The notes beneath the pieces were generated by a model that was not told the DNA's origin, did not search any database, and saw only the letters and a list, made by a program, of their open reading frames with translations. A program made the position numbers and the translations under genes. Shown piece by piece: positions 8,058 to 15,031 of a stretch of 17,893 bases of DNA. Source of the DNA: DSOS01 sp035286585 (GTDB taxonomy: Bacteria > Chloroflexota > Anaerolineae > Anaerolineales > UBA4823); the NCBI GenBank assembly GCA_035286585.1, contig DATEDC010000193.1, forward strand, positions 1 through 17,893, given 5' to 3'. The stretch's first letter is position 1. The number at the start of each line of letters is the position of its first letter.

Positions 8058-8063
8058 ATTATA
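8058..8063 (-). promoter_or_regulatory. -10 element directly before the FAD oxidoreductase start (near-leaderless mRNA)
   Basis: The minus strand reads GGGTATAATTCCGCCCAATATG. A perfect TATAAT ends 10 nt before the ATG at 8047, so transcription would start only a few bases upstream of the start codon. No Shine-Dalgarno and no good -35 (AACGGC at 17 nt) are visible. This fits a leaderless or near-leaderless transcript, but the box could also be chance. Confidence 0.4.
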
Positions 8064-8160
8064 CCCGCTGCCGCAGCCATGCCGTTCAGCTTAACGCTCG
8101 TTTGACTGGCCTTTGTCCTGAGTGATCCGCTAGCCTAATTTTCCATATAGTAATAGAACT

Positions 8161-8275
8161 GTCATTGCGAAACCAGCGTTCTTTGCTGGTTGAAGCAATC
8201 CTCTCGGCTACACGCGCAACCCCCTCGTAGATACCGCTGGCCTCCAGGAGACTGCCACACTTCGTTCGCAGTGAC
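8161..8275. repeat. Degenerate inverted-repeat element (MITE/REP-like)
   Basis: The ends are gtcattgcga (8161-8170) and tcgcagtgac (8266-8275), inverted repeats matching at 9 of 10 positions. Internal gaagcaatcctc and ggagactgccacacttc are a second, degraded inverted pair. GTCATTGCGA...GAAGCAATC elements of this kind are dispersed in many bacterial genomes and carry no gene. A spurious minus-strand frame of 71 codons crosses it. It lies in the 483-bp gene-free stretch between the oxidoreductase (8047) and the secreted protein (8531), on the upstream side of both genes. Confidence 0.7.
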
Positions 8276-8351
8276 TGCGCTTTAAGGAATGCTACAACCA
8301 ATTATCCCGTGTACCTTGCAAATTTGTAAGTCCGGGAATACAATTATGCTA

Positions 8352-8395
8352 CCCAGGGGGCGAGAGATACCCCGCTTCTTCACTGTCCACCTGGG
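8352..8395 (+). other. Possible structured leader upstream of the secreted-protein gene
   Basis: CCCAG (8352-8356) can pair with CTGGG (8391-8395), and GGGG (8357-8360) with CCCC (8370-8373), making a nested hairpin about 135 nt before the secreted-protein start. It matches no riboswitch class that I recognise. It could be a 5' UTR structure or chance in GC-rich DNA. Confidence 0.25.
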
Positions 8396-8431
8396 CAAGG
8401 ACATTTCCTGCGCCGCTGTTCAATTTGTCTT

Positions 8432-8482
8432 ATGAATAAAATAAAGGAGGTGAACCCTGATCCAATGCCATCTCTGTATTAA
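8432..8482 (+). other. Short leader ORF with an exceptionally strong internal Shine-Dalgarno sequence
   Basis: AAAGGAGGTGA at 8443-8453 matches the 16S rRNA 3' end over 11 nt. It lies 78 nt upstream of the true gene start at 8531. Around it is a 16-codon frame, ATG 8432 to TAA 8480-8482 (MNKIKEVNPDPMPSLY). The SD could instead serve the internal ATG at 8465 (MPSLY), though that spacing of 14 nt from GGAGG is long. A leader peptide or ribosome standby site is possible; translation is unproven. Confidence 0.25.
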
Positions 8483-8530
8483 ATTCAGCAATGACCGGTG
8501 TTTGGGCATTTCATAAATGGAGGAAATACA

Positions 8531-10312
8531 ATGAAAGCGAACCAGATCTTCACCTTGTTCACCAAGCTAGTGATCGTATTCAGCCTGTTGGGCGCATTGC
8601 CCGTCAGTGCGGCTAGCCTCCCGGATGCAGCAGTCCCCCAATCCGCCCAATTGACCGCTGCGCAAGCTGTCAGAGGCCTTGCCCCGAAATTCTCGGAAGC
8701 CGTCGCTTTTGATGTCTCTCCCGCCCTGCGCGATATCGAGCGATCTGCCAGCCAGGCAGCCGCTTCGGATGCGGTGATCGATATTCGCCCCGAACGCGGC
8801 CCAGCGGTTGAAGACCGGGGTTACTCGGGCGACGGAGCCCTGCAGGGTGCCAGCGAGCTGCGAGCCTTATCTGCCAGCCTCGAAACCATGGCGATCCCGG
8901 AACCGATGGTCAACTTCGAGGGGCTGAGCAACGAGGCCAACCGCACACTCTTCGGCTTCCGAGTCAACCCACCGGATCCGGTCGGCGATGTCGGTCCGAA
9001 CCACTACGTCGAGATGGTCAACCTGGCCTTCGCCGTGTACGATAAGCAGGGCAACATGCTCATGGGGCCAGCTCCGATTGGCGCTCTCTGGGAAGGTTTT
9101 GCTATAGAAGACTGCACCGACCCCTCCGGCGACCCGATCGTGGTCTACGACCAGCTCGAGGATCGCTGGATCCTCAGCCAGTTCACCACGCGCTTTTCCG
9201 ATGTACCCGAGAATGACGTTTTCTATAACTGCGTCGCCATCTCGCAGACCGGCGACCCCACCGGCGGCTACTTCCGCTACGCCTTCACCTCCGGCAATTT
9301 CTTCCCCGATTACCCCAAGTACGGGGTATGGACCCACTCGTACCTGCTCACCTCGCGCGATTTCGGGCCCACGGTGGAGTACGGCATCAGCGTCTACGCC
9401 CTGGAAAAAAGAAAGATGCTCGAGGGCAATCCAAGAGCTCGCGCTGTGCAGTTCTTCCTCGATTCGGACGTGGTCCCACTCCACCTGATCGGCGATGGGC
9501 TGCTCCCGGCGGATATCGACGGCACACGCCGCCCGCGGGATCTGGTGCCCGCGCCACTCGTTGGCACCCAGGATGATGGTCATCCGTATGGCGCCACCTT
9601 CGACGCTCTGAACATCTTCGAGTTGTCGGTGCAATGGAGGGCCAATCCGGTAGCCTCTCTCGCTCTGGTTGCGCAGCTACCGGTGGCAGCGTTCGATTCT
9701 GTCTTCCCCTGCTTCCCCACCTCGCGCGACTGCCTGCCGCAGCCGGGCGTTACCGAGCGCAGCCGGTACCTGGACATCCTCTCCTACCGCCAGCGACCCA
9801 CCTGGCGGCTGGCTTACCGCAACTTTGGCGCTTACGAGGCCATGGTGACCAACCAGTCGGTCGAGGCCCTTCCCGGCATGGCGGGCGTGCGCTGGTACGA
9901 GATCCGCCGGATGGGGGGTGCCTATTCCCTCTATCAGCAGGGCACCTACGCCCCGGATGACGGCGTGCACCGCTGGATGGGCAGCGTCGCTATGGATCGA
10001 CAGGGCAACATCGGCCTCGGGTACAGCGTGGTCAACGGGGTAGACGTCTTCCCAGGCATCCGCTACACCGGGCGGCTGAGCAGCGATCCGCTGGGAGAGA
10101 TGAGCCTGGGCGAGGGCGTGATCATGAACGGCACAGGATCGCAGTTGACCACCAACTCCCGCTGGGGCGACTACACCTCGATGAACATCGACCCGGTGGA
10201 TGACTGCACCTTCTGGTATGTCAACGAGTACTACCAAATTACCGAGCTGGCGGCCTGGCAAACCCGCATCGCCAGCTTCAAGCTGCCAGGCTGCGTGCCG
10301 ACAGAAGATTAG
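8531..10312 (+). CDS. Large secreted protein, probably beta-rich, function unknown
   Basis: 593 aa. The start is the ATG at 8531, with GGAGG 7 nt upstream; an in-frame GTG at 8498 is less likely. Residues 1-27 form a signal peptide (KANQ..., hydrophobic 13-23, VSA/A cleavage). A variable region (about 30-125) precedes a conserved-looking body that begins near NPPDPVGDVGPNHYVEMVN, then DPIVVYDQLEDRWILSQF and, near the end, TTNSRWGDYTSMNIDP. I have seen this GPNHYV...YDQ..DRW type in secreted, propeller-like proteins of several phyla, none with a firm function. No sortase, PEP-CTERM or T9SS tail is visible, so it is probably released or loosely attached. It is monocistronic: a strong terminator follows 34 nt after its stop. 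Confidence 0.85.
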   Translation: MKANQIFTLFTKLVIVFSLLGALPVSAASLPDAAVPQSAQLTAAQAVRGLAPKFSEAVAFDVSPALRDIERSASQAAASDAVIDIRPERGPAVEDRGYSGDGALQGASELRALSASLETMAIPEPMVNFEGLSNEANRTLFGFRVNPPDPVGDVGPNHYVEMVNLAFAVYDKQGNMLMGPAPIGALWEGFAIEDCTDPSGDPIVVYDQLEDRWILSQFTTRFSDVPENDVFYNCVAISQTGDPTGGYFRYAFTSGNFFPDYPKYGVWTHSYLLTSRDFGPTVEYGISVYALEKRKMLEGNPRARAVQFFLDSDVVPLHLIGDGLLPADIDGTRRPRDLVPAPLVGTQDDGHPYGATFDALNIFELSVQWRANPVASLALVAQLPVAAFDSVFPCFPTSRDCLPQPGVTERSRYLDILSYRQRPTWRLAYRNFGAYEAMVTNQSVEALPGMAGVRWYEIRRMGGAYSLYQQGTYAPDDGVHRWMGSVAMDRQGNIGLGYSVVNGVDVFPGIRYTGRLSSDPLGEMSLGEGVIMNGTGSQLTTNSRWGDYTSMNIDPVDDCTFWYVNEYYQITELAAWQTRIASFKLPGCVPTED

Positions 10313-10345
10313 ACCGCTTCACTCAAAATTAATAGGCTGACTCTG

Positions 10346-10387
10346 ATCAGGCTGGCAGACACACGCCAGCCTGATTGTATTTGTTGT
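10346..10387 (+). terminator. Rho-independent terminator of the secreted-protein gene
   Basis: ATCAGGCTGGC (10346-10356) and GCCAGCCTGAT (10365-10375) form a perfect 11-bp stem with an 8-nt loop (AGACACAC), followed by TGTATTTGTTGT. It lies 34 nt after the stop and separates this gene from the GH4 promoter. Confidence 0.85.
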
Positions 10388-10438
10388 CAACCTCTAAGAT
10401 CGCTCGAAAGCCATTGATAGCCATAGTGTAGTTGACAA
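10384..10438. promoter_or_regulatory. Spaced inverted repeat TTGTCAAC / GTTGACAA flanking the GH4 promoter region
   Basis: TTGTCAAC (10384-10391) is repeated in inverted orientation as GTTGACAA (10431-10438). The second copy contains the -35 hexamer. The half-sites are 39 bp apart. They could be a pair of regulator sites for DNA looping, or chance, since the first copy partly overlaps the tail of the upstream terminator. Confidence 0.25.
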
Positions 10439-10460
10439 ACACAGTCTACCTGAGTATCAT
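10432..10460 (+). promoter_or_regulatory. Sigma70-type promoter of the GH4 gene
   Basis: TTGACA (10432-10437), a 17-nt spacer and TATCAT (10455-10460) fit the housekeeping consensus with a perfect -35 and 5 of 6 at the -10. The expected start is near 10466-10468, giving a leader of about 17 nt. Confidence 0.8.
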
Positions 10461-10461
10461 C

Positions 10462-10475
10462 CCTCAATATTGAGG
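10462..10475. promoter_or_regulatory. 14-bp perfect palindromic operator candidate over the GH4 transcription start
   Basis: CCTCAATATTGAGG is a perfect palindrome beginning 1 nt after the -10 box. It covers the expected transcription start and overlaps the Shine-Dalgarno sequence (TGAGGAG, 10471-10477). A dimeric repressor bound here would block initiation, as expected for a sugar-induced glycosidase gene. No regulator gene adjoins it. Confidence 0.55.
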
Positions 10476-10483
10476 AGTACACC

Positions 10484-11869
10484 ATGCCTAAGATAACCGT
10501 CATCGGCGCGGGAAGCGCCTCCTTCGGTGAGAACACGCTTTCTGCCATTCTGAGGTCAAAAAAGCTGCGCGGCTCGGCCCTGGCGTTGGTGGACAGCAAT
10601 GCCCGCAGCCTGGACATCGTCCACCGTCTAGCCATTCGGCTGAACCGCGAGTGGGGTGCCGGCTTCACCCTCAGCGCCCATACCTATCACGCCGAGGCCT
10701 TACCGGACAGCGATTTCGTGGTCTCGGCCATCGAAGTCGGCCCGCGCGAAGCGTTGTGGCGCTCGGATTTCGAGATCCCCCTCAAATACGGCGTGCGCCA
10801 GCCGTACGCCGAAAACGGCGGGCCGGGCGGTTTTGCCCACGCCATGCGCAACATCGGCCCGGTGATGGAAATCGTCCGTGACATGGAGCAAGCCTGCCCT
10901 GAGGCCTGGCTGATCAATTTCACCAACCCGATGGTGCGCATCTGCGACGCGGTCAGCCGCCACAGCCGGATCAAGGTCCTCGGACTTTGCCACCAGGTGC
11001 GCATCGCTTTTACCATGGTCGCCCTTGCGCTGGCAGCCGACCTGGGGATCGATGTGCCGGAGGGCATCACCGGGATGCACGCCGAGCCGCTCCAGATTCA
11101 ACTGCGCCTCCCGCTCACCCGGGCAGCAAAAGAGCGCCTGGATATCCTCGCCGCAGGGCTCAACCATTTCACCTGGATCCTCTCCATTCGCGATAAGCGT
11201 ACGGGTGAAGACCTGTATCCGCTCTTCCGCCAGCGCCTGGCGAGCCTGCCTCCAGGCCTTGAGCCGCTCACCCGCCGCGTCTTTGCCGACTTTGGTCTCT
11301 TCCCCGTCCCAGGTGATACCCACCTGTGCGAATACCTGCCCTGGGTTTCCGACCCCCTCACCCGCCCGTGGGAGAAATACAACCTGCGCCTGTACGATTG
11401 GGATTTATGGGCCGGGCTGCGCGACTTCAGCTTGCAGACTATGGAAGCCATGGCGGGCGGCGGGATGAGCATTGAGGGTTTGCTGGAAACCGATTCCGAG
11501 GGCGCGCTGGAGATGATCGAAAACATGGCCTGCGCTGGCGGTCATTATCACCTGGCTGCCAACCTGCCCAACGTGGGGCAGATCTCCAACCTGCCTGAGG
11601 CGGCGATTGTGGAAACGCCCGCTTACGTGGATGGCTTTGGAGTCCACCCTGTCCACGTCGGCCCGCTGCCGGAGCCGATCGCTGAGCTGTGCCGCCGCGA
11701 AGTGGCCGTCGTCCGCTTGTGCGTGGAGGCGGCTGTCGAAGGCTCTCGCCAGAAAGCCTTGCAGTGCCTCTTGCTCGACCCGGTGATCAGCAACGCCGAG
11801 ATTGCCAGGCACATCCTGGATGACTATCTGCTGGTTTATCGGGAACACCTGCCCCAATTCTGGGATTGA
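10484..11869 (+). CDS. Glycoside hydrolase family 4 enzyme (NAD- and Mn-dependent)
   Basis: 461 aa. GH4 enzymes oxidise the sugar C3 with bound NAD+ and cleave the glycosidic bond by elimination. The N-terminal NAD site ITVIGAGSASFG (4-15) is followed by VDSNARSLDI, PYAENGGPGGFAHAMR and INFTNPM (N148). The metal ligands are visible as GLCHQV (C169, H170) and GLNHFTW (H228). The sequence lacks an obvious 6-phospho-sugar signature and looks closer to the alpha-galactosidase/alpha-glucuronidase branch (AglA/LplD type) than to 6-phospho-beta-glucosidases, but the substrate is not certain. GAGGAG lies 7 nt before the ATG. The gene has its own promoter and a palindromic operator. The cation transporter follows after 101 nt and may be a separate unit. 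Confidence 0.9.
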   Translation: MPKITVIGAGSASFGENTLSAILRSKKLRGSALALVDSNARSLDIVHRLAIRLNREWGAGFTLSAHTYHAEALPDSDFVVSAIEVGPREALWRSDFEIPLKYGVRQPYAENGGPGGFAHAMRNIGPVMEIVRDMEQACPEAWLINFTNPMVRICDAVSRHSRIKVLGLCHQVRIAFTMVALALAADLGIDVPEGITGMHAEPLQIQLRLPLTRAAKERLDILAAGLNHFTWILSIRDKRTGEDLYPLFRQRLASLPPGLEPLTRRVFADFGLFPVPGDTHLCEYLPWVSDPLTRPWEKYNLRLYDWDLWAGLRDFSLQTMEAMAGGGMSIEGLLETDSEGALEMIENMACAGGHYHLAANLPNVGQISNLPEAAIVETPAYVDGFGVHPVHVGPLPEPIAELCRREVAVVRLCVEAAVEGSRQKALQCLLLDPVISNAEIARHILDDYLLVYREHLPQFWD

Positions 11870-11874
11870 GTCTG

Positions 11875-11892
11875 GTTGCAGAGCATGTTGCA
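11875..11892. promoter_or_regulatory. Direct repeat GTTGCA-N6-GTTGCA before the cation transporter gene
   Basis: Two copies of GTTGCA (11875-11880 and 11887-11892) start 12 bp apart, in the 101-bp gap between the GH4 stop and the transporter start. A metal-responsive regulator site is conceivable. No confident promoter was found in this gap. Confidence 0.2.
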
Positions 11893-11970
11893 CTGATAGA
11901 GGGTCATCCGATGCAAGCATTCAGTAACACCATGAATTACAAAACACCTCTCTGAAGGGAATAAAAAACA

Positions 11971-13116
11971 ATGAGGTTTCATCCAGAGCCATCACCAGAC
12001 CATAAGCGCCAGCATTCCGCTGCCGGTCACGAACACCCACACGCTCATAATCTTGGTGAGCGCCATAACCACGATCATGAACATGATCACCAACATGACC
12101 ACCATCGCCAGTCTGCCAGCAACCCATTAATCGTCTGGTTGCGGCGCCTCTTCATCCCCCACAGACATTCCTACCAGGCCGCAGCGCTTGACCCCAACTT
12201 GGCTACCGACCGCGGCATGCAGGCGTTGAAGATTTCCCTTTTTGCCCTGCTGCTCACGGCGCTTATTCAACTGGTTATCGTTTTCATCAGCGGTAGCGTT
12301 GCCCTGCTGGCAGACACCATCCACAACTTCTCCGATGCGCTGACCGCCATCCCGCTTGGGCTGGCTTTTTGGCTCTCGCGCCGGGGGCGCAATAAGCGCT
12401 ACACCTATGGCTACGGGCGCGCTGAAGACTTCGCTGGGGTAATCATCGTTGTGATGATCGCCTTCAGCGCAGGCGAGGCCATCTACCAGTCTGTTTATAA
12501 GATCATCTACCCTCAACCCGTCACAAACCTGGGTTGGGTGGCTGTGGCAGCCGTGCTGGGTTTCATCGGCAACGAGCTGGTGGCGATCTTCCGCATCCGG
12601 GTTGGCAAAGAGATCGGCTCCGCCGCTCTGGTCGCCGATGGTTATCACGCTCGCACGGATGGCCTGACCTCCCTGGCAGTGCTGTTTGGCGCACTGGGTG
12701 TCTGGCTGGGCTTCCCGCTCCTAGATTCCCTCATTGGCATGCTGATCGGAGTGGCCATCCTGGGGATCGTCTGGAACTCTGCCCGGGATATCTGGCACCG
12801 CATGATGGATGCTGTTGACCCTGGCATTTACGAGGAGCTTAAGCATACCGCTTCCCATGTCCCGGGTGTGATGGATGTCCATAGCGCGGCCATACGCTGG
12901 GTGGGACACCGCCTGTGGGGCGAGTTGCATGTCACCGTAGATTGCCAGCAACCCACTCTGCAAAGCCATTTTGTCATCGAGGAAGTGCGCCACCGGTTGT
13001 TTCACGCCCTGCCTGCCTTGGGCGAAGTCACTGTTCACGCCGACCCTTGCGAGTGTGAACCGACCATTGACTACCACCCCAGCCGTCACCACAACTTTCT
13101 CCCGGCGGCGTATTAA
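11971..13116 (+). CDS. Cation diffusion facilitator transporter with His-rich N-terminus
   Basis: 381 aa. The first 45 residues contain 15 histidines, mostly alternating with Asp or Glu (NHDHEHDHQHDHH), as in Zn-binding tails of CDF proteins. Six TM segments follow, roughly 87-107, 110-135, 153-173, 186-206, 219-244 and 247-270. The metal site has both HxxxD motifs: H118-NFS-D122 in TM2 and H226-ART-D230 in TM5, a pattern typical of Zn(II) transport by proton antiport. A cytoplasmic C-terminal domain (about 280-360) ends in a Cys/His tail (DPCECE, SRHH). Export of Zn, perhaps also Co or Cd, is the likely role. The start ATG has GAAGGG at a rather long spacing. The deacetylase gene follows after 48 nt and may be cotranscribed. 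Confidence 0.92.
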   Translation: MRFHPEPSPDHKRQHSAAGHEHPHAHNLGERHNHDHEHDHQHDHHRQSASNPLIVWLRRLFIPHRHSYQAAALDPNLATDRGMQALKISLFALLLTALIQLVIVFISGSVALLADTIHNFSDALTAIPLGLAFWLSRRGRNKRYTYGYGRAEDFAGVIIVVMIAFSAGEAIYQSVYKIIYPQPVTNLGWVAVAAVLGFIGNELVAIFRIRVGKEIGSAALVADGYHARTDGLTSLAVLFGALGVWLGFPLLDSLIGMLIGVAILGIVWNSARDIWHRMMDAVDPGIYEELKHTASHVPGVMDVHSAAIRWVGHRLWGELHVTVDCQQPTLQSHFVIEEVRHRLFHALPALGEVTVHADPCECEPTIDYHPSRHHNFLPAAY

Positions 13117-13164
13117 AAATCGGGACACAGGATATTTCAACCATATGGCCCCTGAGGGAAACCC

Positions 13165-14049
13165 GTGAACCCCAACCCCGTACTGGTAAAACTCGGTTTC
13201 TCCCCCACCGACCGCCTGGCGATCATCCACGCCGATGATATCGGCATGTGCCAGGCTTCCCTGCAGGCGTTTCAAGACCTGTGGGAGAATGAGGCGCTCA
13301 CCTCCGGCTCAGTCATGGTGCCGTGCCCCTGGTTCCCGGCCGCAGCGGCGATGTACCGCCAGAACCCGCACATGGACCTGGGCGTGCATCTCGTCCTGAC
13401 CAGCGAGTGGGATCTCTACCGCTGGCGCCCGCTGACCGCCGCCGTTAGCGGCTCCAGCCTGGTGGACGAGCAGGGCTTCTTCCCACGCACTGAGACCGAA
13501 ATCCAGGCCCAGGCCGACCCGGCGGAGGCTGAGGCCGAGTTGCTCGCCCAGGTCGAGCGCGCCCTGGCCTTTGGCCTGGACCCCACCCACATTGACACCC
13601 ACATGGGCGCGGTGGCGCATCCCAGGTTCATCTCGGCCTATATCCGCCTTGCCAGCCGTTTCCGGGTCCCGCCCATGACCCCGCGCGGGGATGCGGCCGT
13701 GTTCCAGTCCCTCGGCATGGACGCTGAAACCTCGGCTTTCCTGGAGGCATTTACCGCTCAATTGGAGGAGCAGGGCTTTCCGCTGGTGGACCTGATCACC
13801 GGGCTGCCGCTCGAACAGCCGGATGGGCAGCTCGAGCTGGCGAAAAAGATGCTCGCCGAGCTGCCGCCCGGGCTGACCCACTTCATTATCCACCCTTCCA
13901 TCGACACGCCCGAGCTGCGCGCCATCGCCCCCGATTGGCCCAGCCGGGTGGCGAATTACGCGACCTTCATGCGCCAGGAACTGCGCGACTTTATCAAGAG
14001 TGAAGGTATCCACCTCATCGGTTACCGCCAGCTCCGTGACCTACTTTAG
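13165..14049 (+). CDS. ChbG/HpnK (YdjC)-family carbohydrate deacetylase-like protein
   Basis: 294 aa. The start codon is GTG, with GAGGGA 6 nt upstream. Family motifs are present in order: AIIHADDIGMC (19-29) with the metal-binding Asp pair, LGVHLVLTSEW (72-82), DPTHIDTHMG (139-148) with two further metal or catalytic His, and THFIIHPS near residue 240. ChbG removes the acetyl group from chito-oligosaccharides and HpnK acts in hopanoid sugar processing, so N-deacetylation of an amino sugar is the best general guess. The gene converges with the ECF sigma fragment, stop codons 36 nt apart, with no terminator seen. No chitobiose PTS genes are nearby. Confidence 0.87.
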   Translation: MNPNPVLVKLGFSPTDRLAIIHADDIGMCQASLQAFQDLWENEALTSGSVMVPCPWFPAAAAMYRQNPHMDLGVHLVLTSEWDLYRWRPLTAAVSGSSLVDEQGFFPRTETEIQAQADPAEAEAELLAQVERALAFGLDPTHIDTHMGAVAHPRFISAYIRLASRFRVPPMTPRGDAAVFQSLGMDAETSAFLEAFTAQLEEQGFPLVDLITGLPLEQPDGQLELAKKMLAELPPGLTHFIIHPSIDTPELRAIAPDWPSRVANYATFMRQELRDFIKSEGIHLIGYRQLRDLL

Positions 14050-14085
14050 TCGCGCCCTTTCAGCCCCAGTGGTCGCAAGAATACA

Positions 14086-14388
14086 TCAGCCGGGCCACAG
14101 GTCAGTGTCCTCGGTTTCGTTTAAGTCATCTAGCCAATCGAGTCTGGAATCCTGGCGAAAAGACGCAGCCCGAATTCTATCGATGGCGGCGTTCGTGGCG
14201 ATTCGATAAACCCAGGTAGAAAGCTGAGCCTCGCCCCGATAAGACTTCAACCCATGACTGACCTTTACAAAAACCTCTTGGGCAAGGTCTTCTACCTCAT
14301 TCTCGCCCACCAAACGCGCCAGGTAGCGCAGTATGCGCGGCTGGTAAGTAGCGTAGATTTTCTGGAAATCCAGTTCGTCAGCCTCCAT
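14086..14388 (-). CDS. ECF-type RNA polymerase sigma factor lacking region 4 (truncated)
   Basis: 100 aa. Residues about 8-75 form a complete sigma region 2: YATYQPRILRYLARLVG, DLAQEVFVKV (2.2, core-binding) and STWVYRIATNAAIDRIR (2.3-2.4, -10 recognition). Normal ECF factors continue through a linker to a sigma4 HTH and reach about 170-200 aa. Here the frame ends at TGA after 25 linker residues, and the DNA beyond is the convergent deacetylase gene, with no sigma4 sequence in any minus-strand frame. It is therefore a decayed gene or a natural sigma2-only protein. It starts 6 nt after the acetyltransferase stop. Its Shine-Dalgarno GAGGAG is formed by that gene's last two codons, so the two genes are translationally coupled. 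No anti-sigma gene is seen. Confidence 0.85.
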   Translation of the reverse strand: MEADELDFQKIYATYQPRILRYLARLVGENEVEDLAQEVFVKVSHGLKSYRGEAQLSTWVYRIATNAAIDRIRAASFRQDSRLDWLDDLNETEDTDLWPG

Positions 14389-14394
14389 CCGCTT

Positions 14395-14874
14395 CTACTC
14401 CTCTTGAGTGCGAGTGCTTGCGCCCGACGCGCTGCTGACTGGATGTCGATCATCGGGAGCTCTGACCATGATGATAACATCCAGGTCCAGGCGCTCTCTG
14501 TACCTGGCGCAGCGACTCGCCAGGAACTCGGGCGCCGCCGTGGGTTCGATCTCTACAAAGCCAATCGCAGCGTAGAATGCGCCCAAATGCCGGTAGGGAA
14601 TGCAGAAGCACTGCCTGTTTCCAAGCGTCGAGTCCACGCGCTCGAGAATCAGCCTGCCCACGCCCTTTCCCCGCCATGCTTCGGCGACGCGCATGCCGCG
14701 CAGGATAGTCGCTCCCTGCTCATGGACTAACCTGATCGCTCCGCAGATCTGGCTCCCTGCCTCTGCCACAATCAGGACATCAGAGTGGTCGATTGGCTGG
14801 GAATAATCATTGCGGCGGTAGAAGGCTTCTACCCTTCCATACTCCTCTGGCGCGACCGTGCGAATGCTGACCAT
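14395..14874 (-). CDS. GNAT-family N-acetyltransferase
   Basis: 159 aa. The GNAT core is clear: strand ICGAIRLVHEQGATILRGMRV, then motif A AEAWRGKGVGRLILERV with the acetyl-CoA pyrophosphate loop R-G-K-G-V-G, then a helix and the CIPYRHLGAFYAAIGF region typical of motif B. The C-terminal tail after about 142 is low complexity. The acceptor substrate cannot be inferred. The ATG at 14874 has only a weak Shine-Dalgarno (AGGG). It is upstream of and coupled to the truncated sigma factor gene. The 157-bp gap before it, after the cyclase-repeat gene, contains a short duplication of CGCCTCCCAGGT and no clear promoter. Confidence 0.85.
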   Translation of the reverse strand: MVSIRTVAPEEYGRVEAFYRRNDYSQPIDHSDVLIVAEAGSQICGAIRLVHEQGATILRGMRVAEAWRGKGVGRLILERVDSTLGNRQCFCIPYRHLGAFYAAIGFVEIEPTAAPEFLASRCARYRERLDLDVIIMVRAPDDRHPVSSASGASTRTQEE

Positions 14875-15031
14875 GGCAACCCTATCCCTGGATATCTGCG
14901 TCGAGGTGGCCTGGTCAATCCGCCCATGAGGTTAGCTCCGGCAGACATCGCGCCTCCCAGGTGGTCGATGCGTTCGCCTCCCAGGTCCAGACATGCAGCA
15001 CCTCCAAAGGAAATCTCTCTAATCTTCTTGA

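Noticed and set aside
6785..8125. Plus-strand open frame of 446 codons over the FAD oxidoreductase
   Set aside because: It mirrors the oxidoreductase gene, with no recognisable domain and no ribosome site.
8086..8301. Minus-strand 71-codon frame in the gap before the secreted protein
   Set aside because: It is a translation of the dispersed inverted-repeat element at 8161-8275 and has no ribosome site.
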